From the NCBI RefSeq assembly GCF_014323405.1, contig NZ_JACRWE010000009.1, forward strand, positions 28,100 through 92,099: a stretch of DNA of 64,000 nt, given 5' to 3'. The position numbers were made by a program, and so were the translations under genes. Position 1 is the first letter of the stretch, and each line of letters begins with the position of its first letter. The notes under the pieces were generated by a model. It was not told where the DNA came from and searched no databases. It saw nothing but the letters and a program-made list of their open reading frames with translations. This document shows positions 45,020-55,803 of this stretch, one piece after another. Source of the DNA: Romboutsia faecis. Its GTDB lineage: Bacteria > Bacillota > Clostridia > Peptostreptococcales > Peptostreptococcaceae.

Positions 45020-45160
45020 AATTGATGACATCAATTGGGGAGAAATGTCGCAATGATGTCGAAAATTTTGTTATATTTGGATTATAGAATTGACTTTGTC
45101 AACAAAGGGCAATGCATAGTTGACTTTGTCAACTTATGTCGGAAGTTGTTGATATTGTCT
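45020..45160. promoter_or_regulatory. Array of TTGA-N5-TCAA inverted repeats in the atp leader
   Basis: Three perfect copies: AATTGATGACATCAATT (45020-45036), TTGACTTTGTCAAC (45090-45103) and GTTGACTTTGTCAAC (45119-45133). A fourth, TTGATATTGTCTA, starts at 45149 with one arm mismatch. The last three lie 30 and 29 bases apart. They look like operator sites for a dimeric regulator. The 44948-45202 gap holds no other gene. Confidence 0.6.
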
Positions 45161-45202
45161 ATTAATGTAAATTGAATATAGAATAAGGAAGGCAAAATTT
45201 TT

Positions 45203-45430
45203 ATGGGAAAAAAGAATGCATATTTAGAGGTAGGGAAAATGCTATCACTAATAAGCCAGATAGGTTTAACAATGGTAGTTTCTATATTTGGTACTTTCTT
45301 TTTAGGAAGATATATAGATAACTTACTTAATACAAAGCCAATTTTTACACTAATATCATTAGTAATAGGAGTTGGTGGAGCATTCGTATCTGTATATAAA
45401 ATGGTTATTGGATATACGAAAAGGAAGTGA
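45203..45430 (+). CDS. atpZ: AtpZ/AtpI-type ATP synthase accessory protein
   Basis: This 75-residue protein has two membrane segments (about residues 15-31 and 45-66) and the pattern LGRYIDN. It is the small first gene of many Firmicute ATP synthase operons, thought to help magnesium uptake or Fo assembly. It ends four bases before the atpI start. The RBS is ATAAGGAAGG. Confidence 0.82.
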   Translation: MGKKNAYLEVGKMLSLISQIGLTMVVSIFGTFFLGRYIDNLLNTKPIFTLISLVIGVGGAFVSVYKMVIGYTKRK

Positions 45431-45434
45431 TGAA

Positions 45435-45824
45435 TTGGATATTAAATTACAACAAGAAATAGTCAATATAAATAAAGGAGTTTTCATATATGATGTTGTA
45501 ATAATTATAGGATTATTATTAACATCATATTTTGATAAATCGATGCTATTAGGCTTGGTTCTTGGGACTTTAGTAGCATTAATGAATTTTACATATTTAG
45601 CAAAGTCGATAGAAAAATCAATAGATATGACAGCTGATAGAGCAAAACTTTATGCAACAAGTCAATATATGATTAGGATGATTATAATTGCAGTAGTAAT
45701 GTTTGTATCAGTAAAGTCACCCAAGTTAAATCTTATTGGGGTATTTTTAGGTTTAATAGGACCTAAAATGGTAATATTATCAAGAAATTTAATATTTAAT
45801 AAACTAAGAAGAAAGGAGTCATAG
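45435..45824 (+). CDS. atpI: ATP synthase subunit I (assembly protein AtpI)
   Basis: This 129-residue protein with four hydrophobic segments lies before subunit a. AtpI proteins assist c-ring assembly. The start is TTG 45435, behind AAGGAAGTGA; a start at 45372 would overlap atpZ. Placed between atpZ and atpB, with one base to the atpB ATG. Family assignment is by position and membrane pattern. Confidence 0.8.
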   Translation: MDIKLQQEIVNINKGVFIYDVVIIIGLLLTSYFDKSMLLGLVLGTLVALMNFTYLAKSIEKSIDMTADRAKLYATSQYMIRMIIIAVVMFVSVKSPKLNLIGVFLGLIGPKMVILSRNLIFNKLRRKES

Positions 45825-45825
45825 G

Positions 45826-46524
45826 ATGAGTTATGCAAGATGGTTACAACTTGGTAGCTTTAGAGTAAGTACGACTGTCACAACTAGTTGGTTAATTATA
45901 GCTGTACTTGCTATAGTATCATATTTCTTAACTAGAAATTTGAAAAAAGTCCCTACCAGTAAGGTTCAAATATTTTTAGAGTATGCTGTAATTACTCTTA
46001 AAAACCTAGTTACATCTACAATGGGTGAAAAAGCAGTTAAACAAATGCCTAATATGGTGCCTTACATAGGAAGTTTATTTGTATTTTTTGTATGTTCTAA
46101 CCTAATAGGGCTATTAGGGTTTAGATCACCAACAACTGATTTAGATACAACATTAGCATTTTCGCTAATAACAGTATTTCTTATTTACTATGGTGGTATT
46201 AAAGATAAAGGCCTTAGTTATCTTAAAGGATTCCTTGATCCAATACCATTAATGTTACCAATGAATATAGTGAGTGAAGTTGCAAGACCTATATCTTTAT
46301 CATTCCGTCCATTCGGAAATATATTAGGTGGAGCAGTAATAATGTCGTTGATATATCAATTCTTAGGATGGTTATCAACATTAGTACCAGGAGTAACAAT
46401 ACCGTTTGCACAGTTAGCGATACCAGTTCCTCTACACTTATACTTTGATTTATTTGCAGGTGTTCTGCAATCATTTATATTTGTAATGTTAACTATGGTA
46501 TTCGTATCTAATGCAACTGATTAA
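45826..46524 (+). CDS. atpB: ATP synthase subunit a
   Basis: This Fo stator subunit forms the ion channel facing the c-ring. The key Arg is in the SEVARPISLSFRPFGN helix (near residue 150). The 232 residues hold about five to six membrane helices. It begins MSYARWLQLGSFRVSTTV, right after atpI, and precedes atpE. Confidence 0.96.
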   Translation: MSYARWLQLGSFRVSTTVTTSWLIIAVLAIVSYFLTRNLKKVPTSKVQIFLEYAVITLKNLVTSTMGEKAVKQMPNMVPYIGSLFVFFVCSNLIGLLGFRSPTTDLDTTLAFSLITVFLIYYGGIKDKGLSYLKGFLDPIPLMLPMNIVSEVARPISLSFRPFGNILGGAVIMSLIYQFLGWLSTLVPGVTIPFAQLAIPVPLHLYFDLFAGVLQSFIFVMLTMVFVSNATD

Positions 46525-46554
46525 ATAAAATAAAAATTTTAAAAAGAAATTTAG

Positions 46555-46827
<273 letters not shown>

Positions 46828-46860
46828 TAAGAATTTTCAAGTAGAAGATTTAATGTAAAA

Positions 46861-46900
46861 TCTTTAATTAGGAGATGGTTTACCATCTCCTAATTAAAGA
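46861..46900 (+). repeat. Perfect hairpin between atpE and atpF
   Basis: TCTTTAATTAGGAGATGG (46861-46878) is exactly complementary to 46883-46900, with a four-base loop. There is no T run, so it is not a normal terminator. It lies where the transcript would be processed or stabilised to give more subunit c. Confidence 0.8.
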
Positions 46901-46934
46901 TTGTGATTAATGGAAAGGAGGAGCAAATAGCACT

Positions 46935-47432
46935 ATGGAGAAAGATTTGATAGGAATAACATCTGACCTTGTATTTCAACTTATAAATACAGTTTTAGTA
47001 TTTTTATTACTAAAAAAACTTTTATTCAAGCCAGTTTTAGGAATAATTGAGGCTAGAGAAAATGATATACAAGACAATTTAGCAAAAGGTGAGAAAGCTA
47101 AAAATCAAGGTATGGCATTAAAAACTGAGTATGAAGACAAGATAAGTCGTGCAAAGGATGAAGGTCAAGAGATAATAAAACAAGCAACTTTAAGAGCAGA
47201 GCAAAAGTCTGATGAAATAATATCTAGTGCAAAAGATGAGGCAGCTCATATAAAAGAAAAAGCAACGAAAGATATTGAACAAGAAAGACAAAAAGCTATG
47301 AATGAAATTAAGGATGATATTTCAGATATAGCTTTACTTGCAGCATCTAAAGTTATTGAAAAAGATATAGATAAAGAAAAACATGAAGATTTAATAAAAG
47401 ATTTTATAAAAAAGGTGGGCGAATCTAAATGA
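46935..47432 (+). CDS. atpF: ATP synthase subunit b
   Basis: The 165 residues have one N-terminal membrane helix (about 10-27) and a long, highly charged helix forming the peripheral stalk. It overlaps atpH by four bases (ATGA), indicating translational coupling. The RBS is AAAGGAGGAG. The sequence fits the family without oddities. Confidence 0.95.
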   Translation: MEKDLIGITSDLVFQLINTVLVFLLLKKLLFKPVLGIIEARENDIQDNLAKGEKAKNQGMALKTEYEDKISRAKDEGQEIIKQATLRAEQKSDEIISSAKDEAAHIKEKATKDIEQERQKAMNEIKDDISDIALLAASKVIEKDIDKEKHEDLIKDFIKKVGESK

Positions 47433-47971
47433 TAAATGTAGTAGCAAATAGATATGCTGAAGCCTTATTTCAAATCGGAGAGGAAGAAAAATTAACAGAT
47501 AAACTTTATCAAGAGTTAAGTGAAGTTGTTGGTTTGATTGAGACAAATAATGATTTATTCTCAATTTTAAAATCTCCTGTTATATCTAAAAAAGAAAAAA
47601 TTAGTTTAATTGATAGTATATTTACAAATAAAATAGATATCAATATAAAGAATTTTTTAAAAATACTTATAGAGCAAAATAGAATTTCATTTATACCAGA
47701 TATGGCTGCATCATATAAAGAGTTATTAAATGAAAAGAATAATATATTAGAAGGATTTGCAATAAGCGCAATCCCGATGAATAAAAAAGAAATAAAAGAG
47801 CTTGAAGAAAAGCTTTCGCAAAAATACAATAAAAATGTTACTTTAGAGAACAAAGTTGATAAATCTATTTTAGGTGGAGTCTTAGTTAGACTTGGAAATG
47901 AAGAAATAGATGGAACAGTAAAAAATCGTCTAGATAAAATGAAAGAACAACTATCTCAAGTAATATCTTAG
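47429..47971 (+). CDS. atpH: ATP synthase subunit delta
   Basis: This 180-residue stator subunit joins the b dimer to the top of F1. The N-terminal helical domain (ANRYAEALFQIGEEE) and the C-terminal LGGVLVRLGNEEIDGTVKN motif are typical of the OSCP/delta family. It starts inside the atpF stop. Confidence 0.95.
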   Translation: MINVVANRYAEALFQIGEEEKLTDKLYQELSEVVGLIETNNDLFSILKSPVISKKEKISLIDSIFTNKIDINIKNFLKILIEQNRISFIPDMAASYKELLNEKNNILEGFAISAIPMNKKEIKELEEKLSQKYNKNVTLENKVDKSILGGVLVRLGNEEIDGTVKNRLDKMKEQLSQVIS

Positions 47972-47986
47972 GAGGGCGGTGAACCC

Positions 47987-49489
47987 ATGAACTTAAGACC
48001 TGAAGAAATAAGTTCTATTATTAAGCAACAAATAAAAAATTATGAAAGTAAAATTGAATTAACTGATACAGGTAGTGTACTAAAGGTAGGAGATGGTATA
48101 GCTACTGTATATGGATTAGAAAAAGTTATGTCAAGTGAACTTTTAGAGTTCCCTGGTCAAGTATATGGTATGGCTCTTAACCTTGAAGAAGGTGTAGTTG
48201 GTGCTGTTATATTTGGTGATGACTCTAATATAAAAGAAGGGGATATAGTAAAGAGAACTGGTAAAGTTGTTGAGGTTCCAGTTGGAGAGGCTATGATAGG
48301 TAGAGTAGTAAGTCCACTAGGATTACCTATAGATGGAAAAGGACCAATAAACACTAATAAAACTAGACCAGTTGAAGCTCAAGCACCTGGAATAATGGCT
48401 AGAAAATCAGTTCATGAACCATTACAAACAGGTATAAAAGCTATAGACTCAATGATACCAATTGGTAGAGGACAAAGAGAGCTTGTTATAGGTGATAGAC
48501 AAACAGGTAAAACTTCTATATTAATAGATACAATATTAAATCAAAAGGGTAAAGATGTTATATGTATATATGTTGCAATAGGACAAAAACGTTCTACTGT
48601 AGCTCAATTAGTTTCAACTCTTGAAAAAGGTGGAGCTATGGATTATACAATAGTAGTTTCAGCTACAGCATCTGAATCTGCACCACTTCAATACTTAGCA
48701 CCTTATGCAGGAGCTGCTATGGGTGAAGAATTTATGTATAATGGGAAACATGTACTTATAATATATGATGACTTAAGTAAACAAGCAGTTGCATATAGAG
48801 AAATGTCATTACTACTTAGAAGACCACCAGGTCGTGAAGCTTACCCAGGAGATGTATTCTACTTACACTCAAGATTACTTGAGAGAGCAGCTAAGCTTTC
48901 AGATGAATTAGGTGGAGGATCAATGACTGCATTACCAGTTATAGAAACTCAAGCAGGTGACGTTTCTGCATACATACCAACTAATGTTATTTCTATAACA
49001 GATGGACAAATATACTTACAACCAGAATTATTCTACTCAGGAATAAGACCAGCAGTTGATCCTGGTATATCTGTTTCAAGGGTTGGTGGTAGTGCACAAA
49101 TAAAAGCAATGAAAAAGGTTGCTGGAACATTAAAACTTGCTTACTCTCAATATAGAGAACTTGCAGCATTCTCTCAATTTGGATCTGATTTAGATGAAGA
49201 TACTAAAAAGAGACTTGCTCAAGGGGAAAGAATAGTTGAAGTTTTAAAACAAGGAGAGCATGAGCCAATAAAGGTTGAGCATCAAGTTATGATAATATTT
49301 GCTGTTATAAATAACTTCTTAGAAGATATACCAGTAAATAATATATCTAGATTTGAAAAAGAACTTTATAATTTTGTAGACAACAACTACCCAGATGTTA
49401 CTACTAAAATATTAGCTGGAGAAGATTTCTCTTCTGATTTAACAAACGCTATAAATCAATTTAAGAAAAAGTTTGTTGTTGAAGCGTAA
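47987..49489 (+). CDS. atpA: ATP synthase subunit alpha
   Basis: This non-catalytic F1 subunit has Walker [10 protein letters not shown] near residue 169 and the signature [17 protein letters not shown] near 360. The length of 500 residues is standard. It has AGGAGGGCGG before the ATG. It is part of the atpHAGDC core order. Confidence 0.98.
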   Translation: MNLRPEEISSIIKQQIKNYESKIELTDTGSVLKVGDGIATVYGLEKVMSSELLEFPGQVYGMALNLEEGVVGAVIFGDDSNIKEGDIVKRTGKVVEVPVGEAMIGRVVSPLGLPIDGKGPINTNKTRPVEAQAPGIMARKSVHEPLQTGIKAIDSMIPIGRGQRELVIGDRQTGKTSILIDTILNQKGKDVICIYVAIGQKRSTVAQLVSTLEKGGAMDYTIVVSATASESAPLQYLAPYAGAAMGEEFMYNGKHVLIIYDDLSKQAVAYREMSLLLRRPPGREAYPGDVFYLHSRLLERAAKLSDELGGGSMTALPVIETQAGDVSAYIPTNVISITDGQIYLQPELFYSGIRPAVDPGISVSRVGGSAQIKAMKKVAGTLKLAYSQYRELAAFSQFGSDLDEDTKKRLAQGERIVEVLKQGEHEPIKVEHQVMIIFAVINNFLEDIPVNNISRFEKELYNFVDNNYPDVTTKILAGEDFSSDLTNAINQFKKKFVVEA

Positions 49490-49515
49490 TCCTTTTTTAA
49501 AAGGAGGTAATTTAA

Positions 49516-50382
49516 TTGGCAGGAGCAGGTATTAAAGAAATTAAAACTCGTATGACCAGTGTTGAAAGTACTAAGCAAATAACGAAAGCTATGGAATTAG
49601 TTGCTTCTTCAAAGTTAAGAAAAGCTAAGGATAGAGCTGAAAGTTCAAGACCGTACTTTAATACGTTATACAGTACTATAAAAGATATATCTCAAGGTAG
49701 TAAAGGTATAAAAGATGATTTTCTAAAACAAAGAGAAGTTAAAAATAGATGTTATATAGTTGTTGCTGGAGATAGAGGATTAGCTGGAGGATATAATTCA
49801 AATATATTAAAATCTACAGTCGCTCATATGGAAGGTAAACAAGAAAAAGTTATTCCTATAGGTAAGAAAGCGTATGAGTTCTTTGAGAAAAGAGGGTACG
49901 ATATAGTAAAATCTGTAGAAAGTGTAGAGCATTGTGAGTATGATAATGCTTTAGAAATAACAAATAATGTAATGGATTTATATAAAAAAGGAGAGGTTGA
50001 TGAAGTTTATATGGCTTACACAGAGTTCATATCTCCTTTAGTACAAAATGTTAAATTAATAAAAGTACTTCCATTAGCATTTGAAAAAGAAGAAGCCAAG
50101 TCTCAAGAAAAATCTGCAAGCAAAGGTAGAGTACAATATTTGCCATCAGCAGAAGCTGTTTTAGGCTATATCATACCTAAGTATATCTCTGGAACGATAT
50201 ATGGTGGAGTTATAGAATCTTTTGCATCAGAACAAGGTGCTAGAAGAACGGCAATGGAATCGGCTACAGATAATGCAGATGAAATGCTATCTGATTTAGA
50301 GTTGAAATACAACAGAGCAAGACAATCAGCAGTAACTCAAGAAATAACAGAGATAGTAGGTGGAGTTGAAGCTCTAAAATAA
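49516..50382 (+). CDS. atpG: ATP synthase subunit gamma
   Basis: This central rotor shaft has 288 residues. The N-terminal helix (GIKEIKTRMTSVESTKQITKAME) and C-terminal helix (ARQSAVTQEITEIVGG) are the conserved coiled coil. The start is TTG 49516 behind AAAAGGAGG. It precedes atpD by 12 bases. Confidence 0.97.
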   Translation: MAGAGIKEIKTRMTSVESTKQITKAMELVASSKLRKAKDRAESSRPYFNTLYSTIKDISQGSKGIKDDFLKQREVKNRCYIVVAGDRGLAGGYNSNILKSTVAHMEGKQEKVIPIGKKAYEFFEKRGYDIVKSVESVEHCEYDNALEITNNVMDLYKKGEVDEVYMAYTEFISPLVQNVKLIKVLPLAFEKEEAKSQEKSASKGRVQYLPSAEAVLGYIIPKYISGTIYGGVIESFASEQGARRTAMESATDNADEMLSDLELKYNRARQSAVTQEITEIVGGVEALK

Positions 50383-50391
50383 GGAGGTTAG

Positions 50392-51789
<1,398 letters not shown>

Positions 51790-51791
51790 CT

Positions 51792-52052
51792 ATGGCAAGT
51801 GAATTTTCACTAGAAGTTGTAACTCCTGATAAAGTTTTTTATAACGATAATGTAGAAATGGTAATAACTAGAACTACAGAAGGTGATAGAGGTATCCTTA
51901 GAAATCACAGACCATTTGTAGCTGGATTAGTCGAAGGTACTCTTAGAGTTAAAAAAAATGGTGACTTTAAAGAAGCAAAAATAGCAGGTGGATTTATTAC
52001 AGTAGATAAAGAAAAAGCTGTAATTTTAACAGAATCAGCTGAATGGATATAA
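51792..52052 (+). CDS. atpC: ATP synthase subunit epsilon, short form
   Basis: The 86 residues cover only the N-terminal beta-sandwich domain (MASEFSLEVVTPDKVFY, GDRGILRNHRPFVAGL, AGGFITVDKEKAVIL). The C-terminal helical hairpin, usually about 45 residues and responsible for inhibiting F1, is absent. The stop is followed immediately by the operon terminator, and no other frame continues the domain, so this is a natural short form rather than a frameshift. It starts two bases after atpD. Confidence 0.92.
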   Translation: MASEFSLEVVTPDKVFYNDNVEMVITRTTEGDRGILRNHRPFVAGLVEGTLRVKKNGDFKEAKIAGGFITVDKEKAVILTESAEWI

Positions 52053-52057
52053 AATAA

Positions 52058-52103
52058 AAAGAACCACACTAATATAAAAACTTATATTATGTGGTTCTTT
52101 TTA
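52058..52103 (+). terminator. ATP synthase operon terminator
   Basis: AAAGAACCAC (52058-52067) pairs with GTGGTTCTTT (52091-52100), and inside it TAATATAA with TTATATTA, followed by T residues. Confidence 0.92.
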
Positions 52104-52234
52104 TTTTATATATATAGAAATATAATTATTTTTAGAGTTACTGTTCGAAATTTGCACTTTTTAATTCAAGTAATTGAATATAATAATGTAATCGTAATAC
52201 AATAATATTAGAAGGATGATTTTTGGAGGTTATG

Positions 52235-52615
52235 ATGAATATATTAGATATTGGAGTGGATATAGTTGAGATTGATAGGATTAAGGATGCTATCAATAAA
52301 AATGAAAGGTTTTTACATAGATTATTTACAGATAATGAAATAAAGTACTTTGAGTCTAAGGGATTTAAGACTGAAACTATTGCAGGGAATTTTGCAGCTA
52401 AAGAAGCTATAAGCAAATCTATAGGATTGGGAATTAGAAATTATACTTTTAAAGATATAGAGGTATTAAGAAATTCTTTGGGAAAACCTATAGTGAAAAC
52501 TTATAATAATTTGAGCAAGATATGCATAGAGTATAATGTTCTAGAAATAAAAGTTTCTATATCTCATAGTGAAAAATATGCTGTGGCAAATGCTATTGCA
52601 ATAACTAAGGAGTGA
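52235..52615 (+). CDS. acpS: Holo-[acyl carrier protein] synthase
   Basis: AcpS adds phosphopantetheine to acyl carrier protein. The GVDIVEIDRI (metal Asp) and FAAKEAISKS motifs are visible. ATG 52235 follows TTGGAGGT with good spacing; ATG 52232 is possible. The 126 residues are normal. It lies four bases before the CBS protein. The acpS-...-alr-mazEF order recalls Bacillus acpS-ydcC-alr-ndoAI-ndoA. Confidence 0.94.
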   Translation: MNILDIGVDIVEIDRIKDAINKNERFLHRLFTDNEIKYFESKGFKTETIAGNFAAKEAISKSIGLGIRNYTFKDIEVLRNSLGKPIVKTYNNLSKICIEYNVLEIKVSISHSEKYAVANAIAITKE

Positions 52616-52619
52616 TAAT

Positions 52620-53081
52620 ATGAATGATAAAAAAGCAAAAGATATAATGACAACTGATGTAATTGTAGCTAAAAAAGGAGATACTATATCTGAAGTGGCA
52701 AATGTACTTATATCAGGAAAAATTGGAGGACTACCTGTAGTTGATGAGGATAATAAGGTAGTAGGAATTATATCAGAGACAGATATAATAAAAAAAGAAA
52801 AAAAGGCACATTCAACTCCTTTTGTAAATGTTCTAGAGGGAATAATATTTTTAGATGATTTTAACAAGATGGAGAAAGATTTAAAAGAAATTGCAGCATA
52901 TAAAGTTGAAGATTTAATGTCTACGAATATAGTAAAAGTACATGAAGATGAAGCTTTTGATGACATAGCAAATATAATGATAAAAAAATCTGTTAATAGA
53001 GTTCCTGTAGTAGACGAAGAAAATAGATTAAAAGGAATAATTTGCCGATATGATATAATAAGAGCCATGTATAATGAATAA
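52620..53081 (+). CDS. CBS domain-pair protein
   Basis: This 153-residue protein is made of two CBS repeats: AKDIMTTDVIVAKKGDTISE, and VEDLMSTNIVKVHEDEAFDD, each followed by a GLPVVDED/RVPVVDEE turn. CBS pairs bind adenosyl nucleotides and act as energy or ligand sensors. No attached effector domain exists. It lies between acpS and the gerS-like gene; target unknown. Confidence 0.9.
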   Translation: MNDKKAKDIMTTDVIVAKKGDTISEVANVLISGKIGGLPVVDEDNKVVGIISETDIIKKEKKAHSTPFVNVLEGIIFLDDFNKMEKDLKEIAAYKVEDLMSTNIVKVHEDEAFDDIANIMIKKSVNRVPVVDEENRLKGIICRYDIIRAMYNE

Positions 53082-53100
53082 ACTTTAATAGGAGGATTAT

Positions 53101-53691
53101 ATGAGAAACAAGTGGATGACATTATTAATAATAACGATTGGTTTAAGTGTTAGTTTTGTAGGTTGTCAAACTAGAGAATCCACAAAAGAAGACGTTTATA
53201 AAAAATTTCAAGAACAAGTTTCAAAAATTGAATCCTATACGTGTACAGCTGAAATTGAAGTTGTAGGAAATAAGGGTATGAGCAGTTATACTTTAAAACA
53301 TTATTATAAAAAGCCAAATAACTATAAGTTAGAGGTTGTTTCTCCAGAGCATCTTAAAGGAAAAACTATGGAATATAAGGATAATAAAATCATAGTTAAA
53401 AATCCTGACATTGATGACATTTTTGAATTACCTAATAGTAGTAAAGATCAACAGTACTTATTTATAGGTGATTTTATGAGAAATTATCTTCAAAATGAAG
53501 AAATTACAATGAACTCCTCTGATTCAGAATTGATATTAGAGGCAAATATACCTGGAGATGATGAATATTTTAATAAACAAATCTTATATATAGATAAAGG
53601 AAATAAAAAACCTGACAAAATGGAGATATTAGATAAAAACGGAAAAATTAGATTTACAGTTAAATATGATAATTTTGAATATAAAAAGTAA
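53101..53691 (+). CDS. gerS: GerS-like germination lipoprotein (LolA-like fold)
   Basis: The 196 residues begin with a signal peptide ending in SFVGC-QT near residue 21, a lipobox-like site. The body resembles LolA-type lipid-binding domains (EQVSKIESYTCTAEIEVVG...YYKKPNNYKLEVVSPE). In C. difficile, gerS lies directly upstream of alr2 and is needed for spore cortex modification and germination. The same arrangement here supports the name. In Bacillus, ydcC has this place and a similar fold. Twelve bases to alr. Function is inferred from context. Confidence 0.75.
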   Translation: MRNKWMTLLIITIGLSVSFVGCQTRESTKEDVYKKFQEQVSKIESYTCTAEIEVVGNKGMSSYTLKHYYKKPNNYKLEVVSPEHLKGKTMEYKDNKIIVKNPDIDDIFELPNSSKDQQYLFIGDFMRNYLQNEEITMNSSDSELILEANIPGDDEYFNKQILYIDKGNKKPDKMEILDKNGKIRFTVKYDNFEYKK

Positions 53692-53703
53692 GAGGAAAAA
53701 GAT

Positions 53704-54864
53704 ATGGCTAAAGGAACAGTTGCCCCTACTTGGGCGGAGATAAATCTAGATAACATAAAGTTTAACTTAGATAATATAAAAAAATTATTAAATGAAGATA
53801 CTAAAATTTGTGGGGTAGTTAAAGCTAATGCATACGGTCATGGTGCAGTACAAATTGCAAAGTTGCTTGAAAGAGAGAAGGTAGATTATTTAGCGGTTGC
53901 TAGATTAGAAGAAGGTATAGAACTTAGAGAAAATTATATAAAAGCTCCTATCTTATGTTTAGGTTATATACCTGATGAGGCTATAAGAAACGCAATAATA
54001 AATAAAATAACGATGACAGTATATTCTTTAGATATGGCTGAAAAAATAAGTGAATTGGCGCAACAGGTTAATGAAAGTGTGAATATTCATATAAAAATTG
54101 ATACAGGTATGTCTAGAATAGGATTTCAGCCAAATGAAGAATCCGTAAAAGATATAGTTTTAATAAGCCAATTAAAGAATATAAAAATAGAAGGAATGTA
54201 TACTCATTTTGCAAAAGCAGATGAGAAAGATAAGCAATATACATACCTTCAGGCAGAAAAATACAACTATATTGTAAATAGACTAGAGGAAGAGGGTATT
54301 CAAATTCATATAAAACACGTTTCTAATAGTGCTGCTACAATGGAATATCCTGATTTAAACTTTAATATGGTCAGATGCGGAATTATATTGTATGGTCATT
54401 ATCCATCTGATGAGGTTATGAAAGATAGAATAGAGCTTAGACCAGCTATGAAGTTAAAATCAAGGATTGCTCATATAAAGGAAGTAAATTCAGATATAGG
54501 TATAAGTTATGGATGGAAGTATAAAACTAGTAGTAAGGAAAAAATTGTAACTATACCTATTGGTTATGCAGATGGATTTACTAGAATGCAAAATAATGCG
54601 AAAGTATATATAAATAATTATCCTTTTGATGTGGTAGGAAGAATATGCATGGACCAATGTATGATAAAAATAGATAGTGATATAGACATAAAAATTGGTG
54701 ATGAGGTTATAATATTTGGAGAAGGAGATGCGACGGTAGAAAGGATAGCAAATGATTTAGGAACTATAAATTATGAAATTTTATGTATGGTTTCAAGGCG
54801 AGTTGAACGTGTATATATGGAAAGAAATGCAATTTTACAAGCAACCAGTTATTTGGTAAAATAA
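53704..54864 (+). CDS. alr: Alanine racemase
   Basis: Alr makes D-alanine for peptidoglycan, using PLP. The PLP lysine is K40 in VVKANAYGHG; the catalytic Tyr is in GISYGWKY near residue 268. IGYADGF and GRICMDQCM are also present. The 386 residues are standard. It follows the gerS-like gene closely and precedes the MazEF pair, as in Bacillus. Confidence 0.96.
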   Translation: MAKGTVAPTWAEINLDNIKFNLDNIKKLLNEDTKICGVVKANAYGHGAVQIAKLLEREKVDYLAVARLEEGIELRENYIKAPILCLGYIPDEAIRNAIINKITMTVYSLDMAEKISELAQQVNESVNIHIKIDTGMSRIGFQPNEESVKDIVLISQLKNIKIEGMYTHFAKADEKDKQYTYLQAEKYNYIVNRLEEEGIQIHIKHVSNSAATMEYPDLNFNMVRCGIILYGHYPSDEVMKDRIELRPAMKLKSRIAHIKEVNSDIGISYGWKYKTSSKEKIVTIPIGYADGFTRMQNNAKVYINNYPFDVVGRICMDQCMIKIDSDIDIKIGDEVIIFGEGDATVERIANDLGTINYEILCMVSRRVERVYMERNAILQATSYLVK

Positions 54865-54894
54865 AAGATATAGTATACTCTGGGAGGCGATTTT

Positions 54895-55176
54895 GTGCAT
54901 AATAAGAGCAAGGAAAAAATTGTGTTTACTTTACCTGACTCTCTTATATCTGAAGTAGATAATATTGTTCAGATGGAAAATAGTAATAGAGAAGATTTTG
55001 CAAAAGCTGCTTTTCAATTCTATATAACTCAAAAAAAGAAAATAGACTTAAAAGAGTGTATGATTAAGGGTTATAAAGAAATGGGTCAAATAAACTTATC
55101 ATTAGCTGAACTAGGTATGACAAATGAGGTATCTTCTGATGTCGATTCTGAAGGGAATATCGCTCAAGGTGAGTAG
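54895..55176 (+). CDS. Antitoxin, ribbon-helix-helix (MazE/NdoAI type)
   Basis: This 93-residue protein begins with an RHH-type strand and helices ([33 protein letters not shown]). It ends in an acidic tail that in this family blocks the toxin. The start is GTG 54895 behind GGGAGGCG. The stop overlaps the toxin start by eight bases. Position after alr matches Bacillus ndoAI. Confidence 0.85.
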   Translation: MHNKSKEKIVFTLPDSLISEVDNIVQMENSNREDFAKAAFQFYITQKKKIDLKECMIKGYKEMGQINLSLAELGMTNEVSSDVDSEGNIAQGE

Positions 55177-55534
55177 TGTTAACTTAGAAGTAAAAAGAGG
55201 AGATTTGTATTACGCTGATTTAAGCCCAGTTGTAGGTTCAGAACAAGGTGGAGTGAGGCCGGTTCTGATAATACAAAATGATATAGGTAATAAGTACAGT
55301 CCAACAGTTATAATAGCTGCCATTACATCTCAAATTAATAAAGCTAAATTACCTACTCATATAGAGATAAGTGCTAATGAATATGGGCTTAATAAGGACT
55401 CTGTAATTCTCTTAGAACAAATCAGGACTATTGATAAAAAGAGAATAAGAGAAAAAATAGGTTGTCTAGATAGTAATGTGATGTTAAAAGTAGATAATGG
55501 TCTTCAAATAAGTTTGGGACTATTTAATATTTGA
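55169..55534 (+). CDS. mazF: Endoribonuclease toxin MazF/NdoA
   Basis: The PemK/MazF fold is clear: [31 protein letters not shown], and [17 protein letters not shown] with the catalytic Arg and Thr. It cleaves mRNA at short sequences; in Bacillus at UACAU. The GTG start at 55169 gives 121 residues and overlaps the antitoxin stop, consistent with coupled translation. A start at 55124 would lie well inside the antitoxin gene and is rejected. A terminator follows. Confidence 0.92.
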   Translation: MSSVNLEVKRGDLYYADLSPVVGSEQGGVRPVLIIQNDIGNKYSPTVIIAAITSQINKAKLPTHIEISANEYGLNKDSVILLEQIRTIDKKRIREKIGCLDSNVMLKVDNGLQISLGLFNI

Positions 55535-55573
55535 AAATTATTGGTATTATTTTTAATATCAATAATTTTTTTT
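55534..55573 (+). terminator. mazF terminator
   Basis: AAAATTATTG (55534-55543) pairs with CAATAATTTT (55560-55569), followed by more T. Confidence 0.8.
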
Positions 55574-55803
55574 ATTATAAGGTAATTATAATTTGTATAT
55601 TTTGTGTATGATCTATAATTACTTATCTTAGGACTTGGCATAGAGGGTATATTTTATGTGCTTAGTTATACAAAATATTTAGCATATATATTGTTGATGA
55701 AAGTAAATTTTTTACCCATACCCATAAAAGTTAAGTATAAATTATGAACATTTATAGATAAATTTATTTTATTTTAAAAATAGAGTAAAAATTTGGCGAG
55801 AAG

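Noticed and set aside
45203..45430. Start of atpI at 45372 inside atpZ
   Set aside because: It would overlap atpZ by about 60 bases. TTG 45435 has a proper ribosome site and spacing.
51792..52103. Frameshifted or truncated atpC
   Set aside because: The operon terminator begins about six bases after the stop and no other frame encodes the missing helices, so it is a natural short form.
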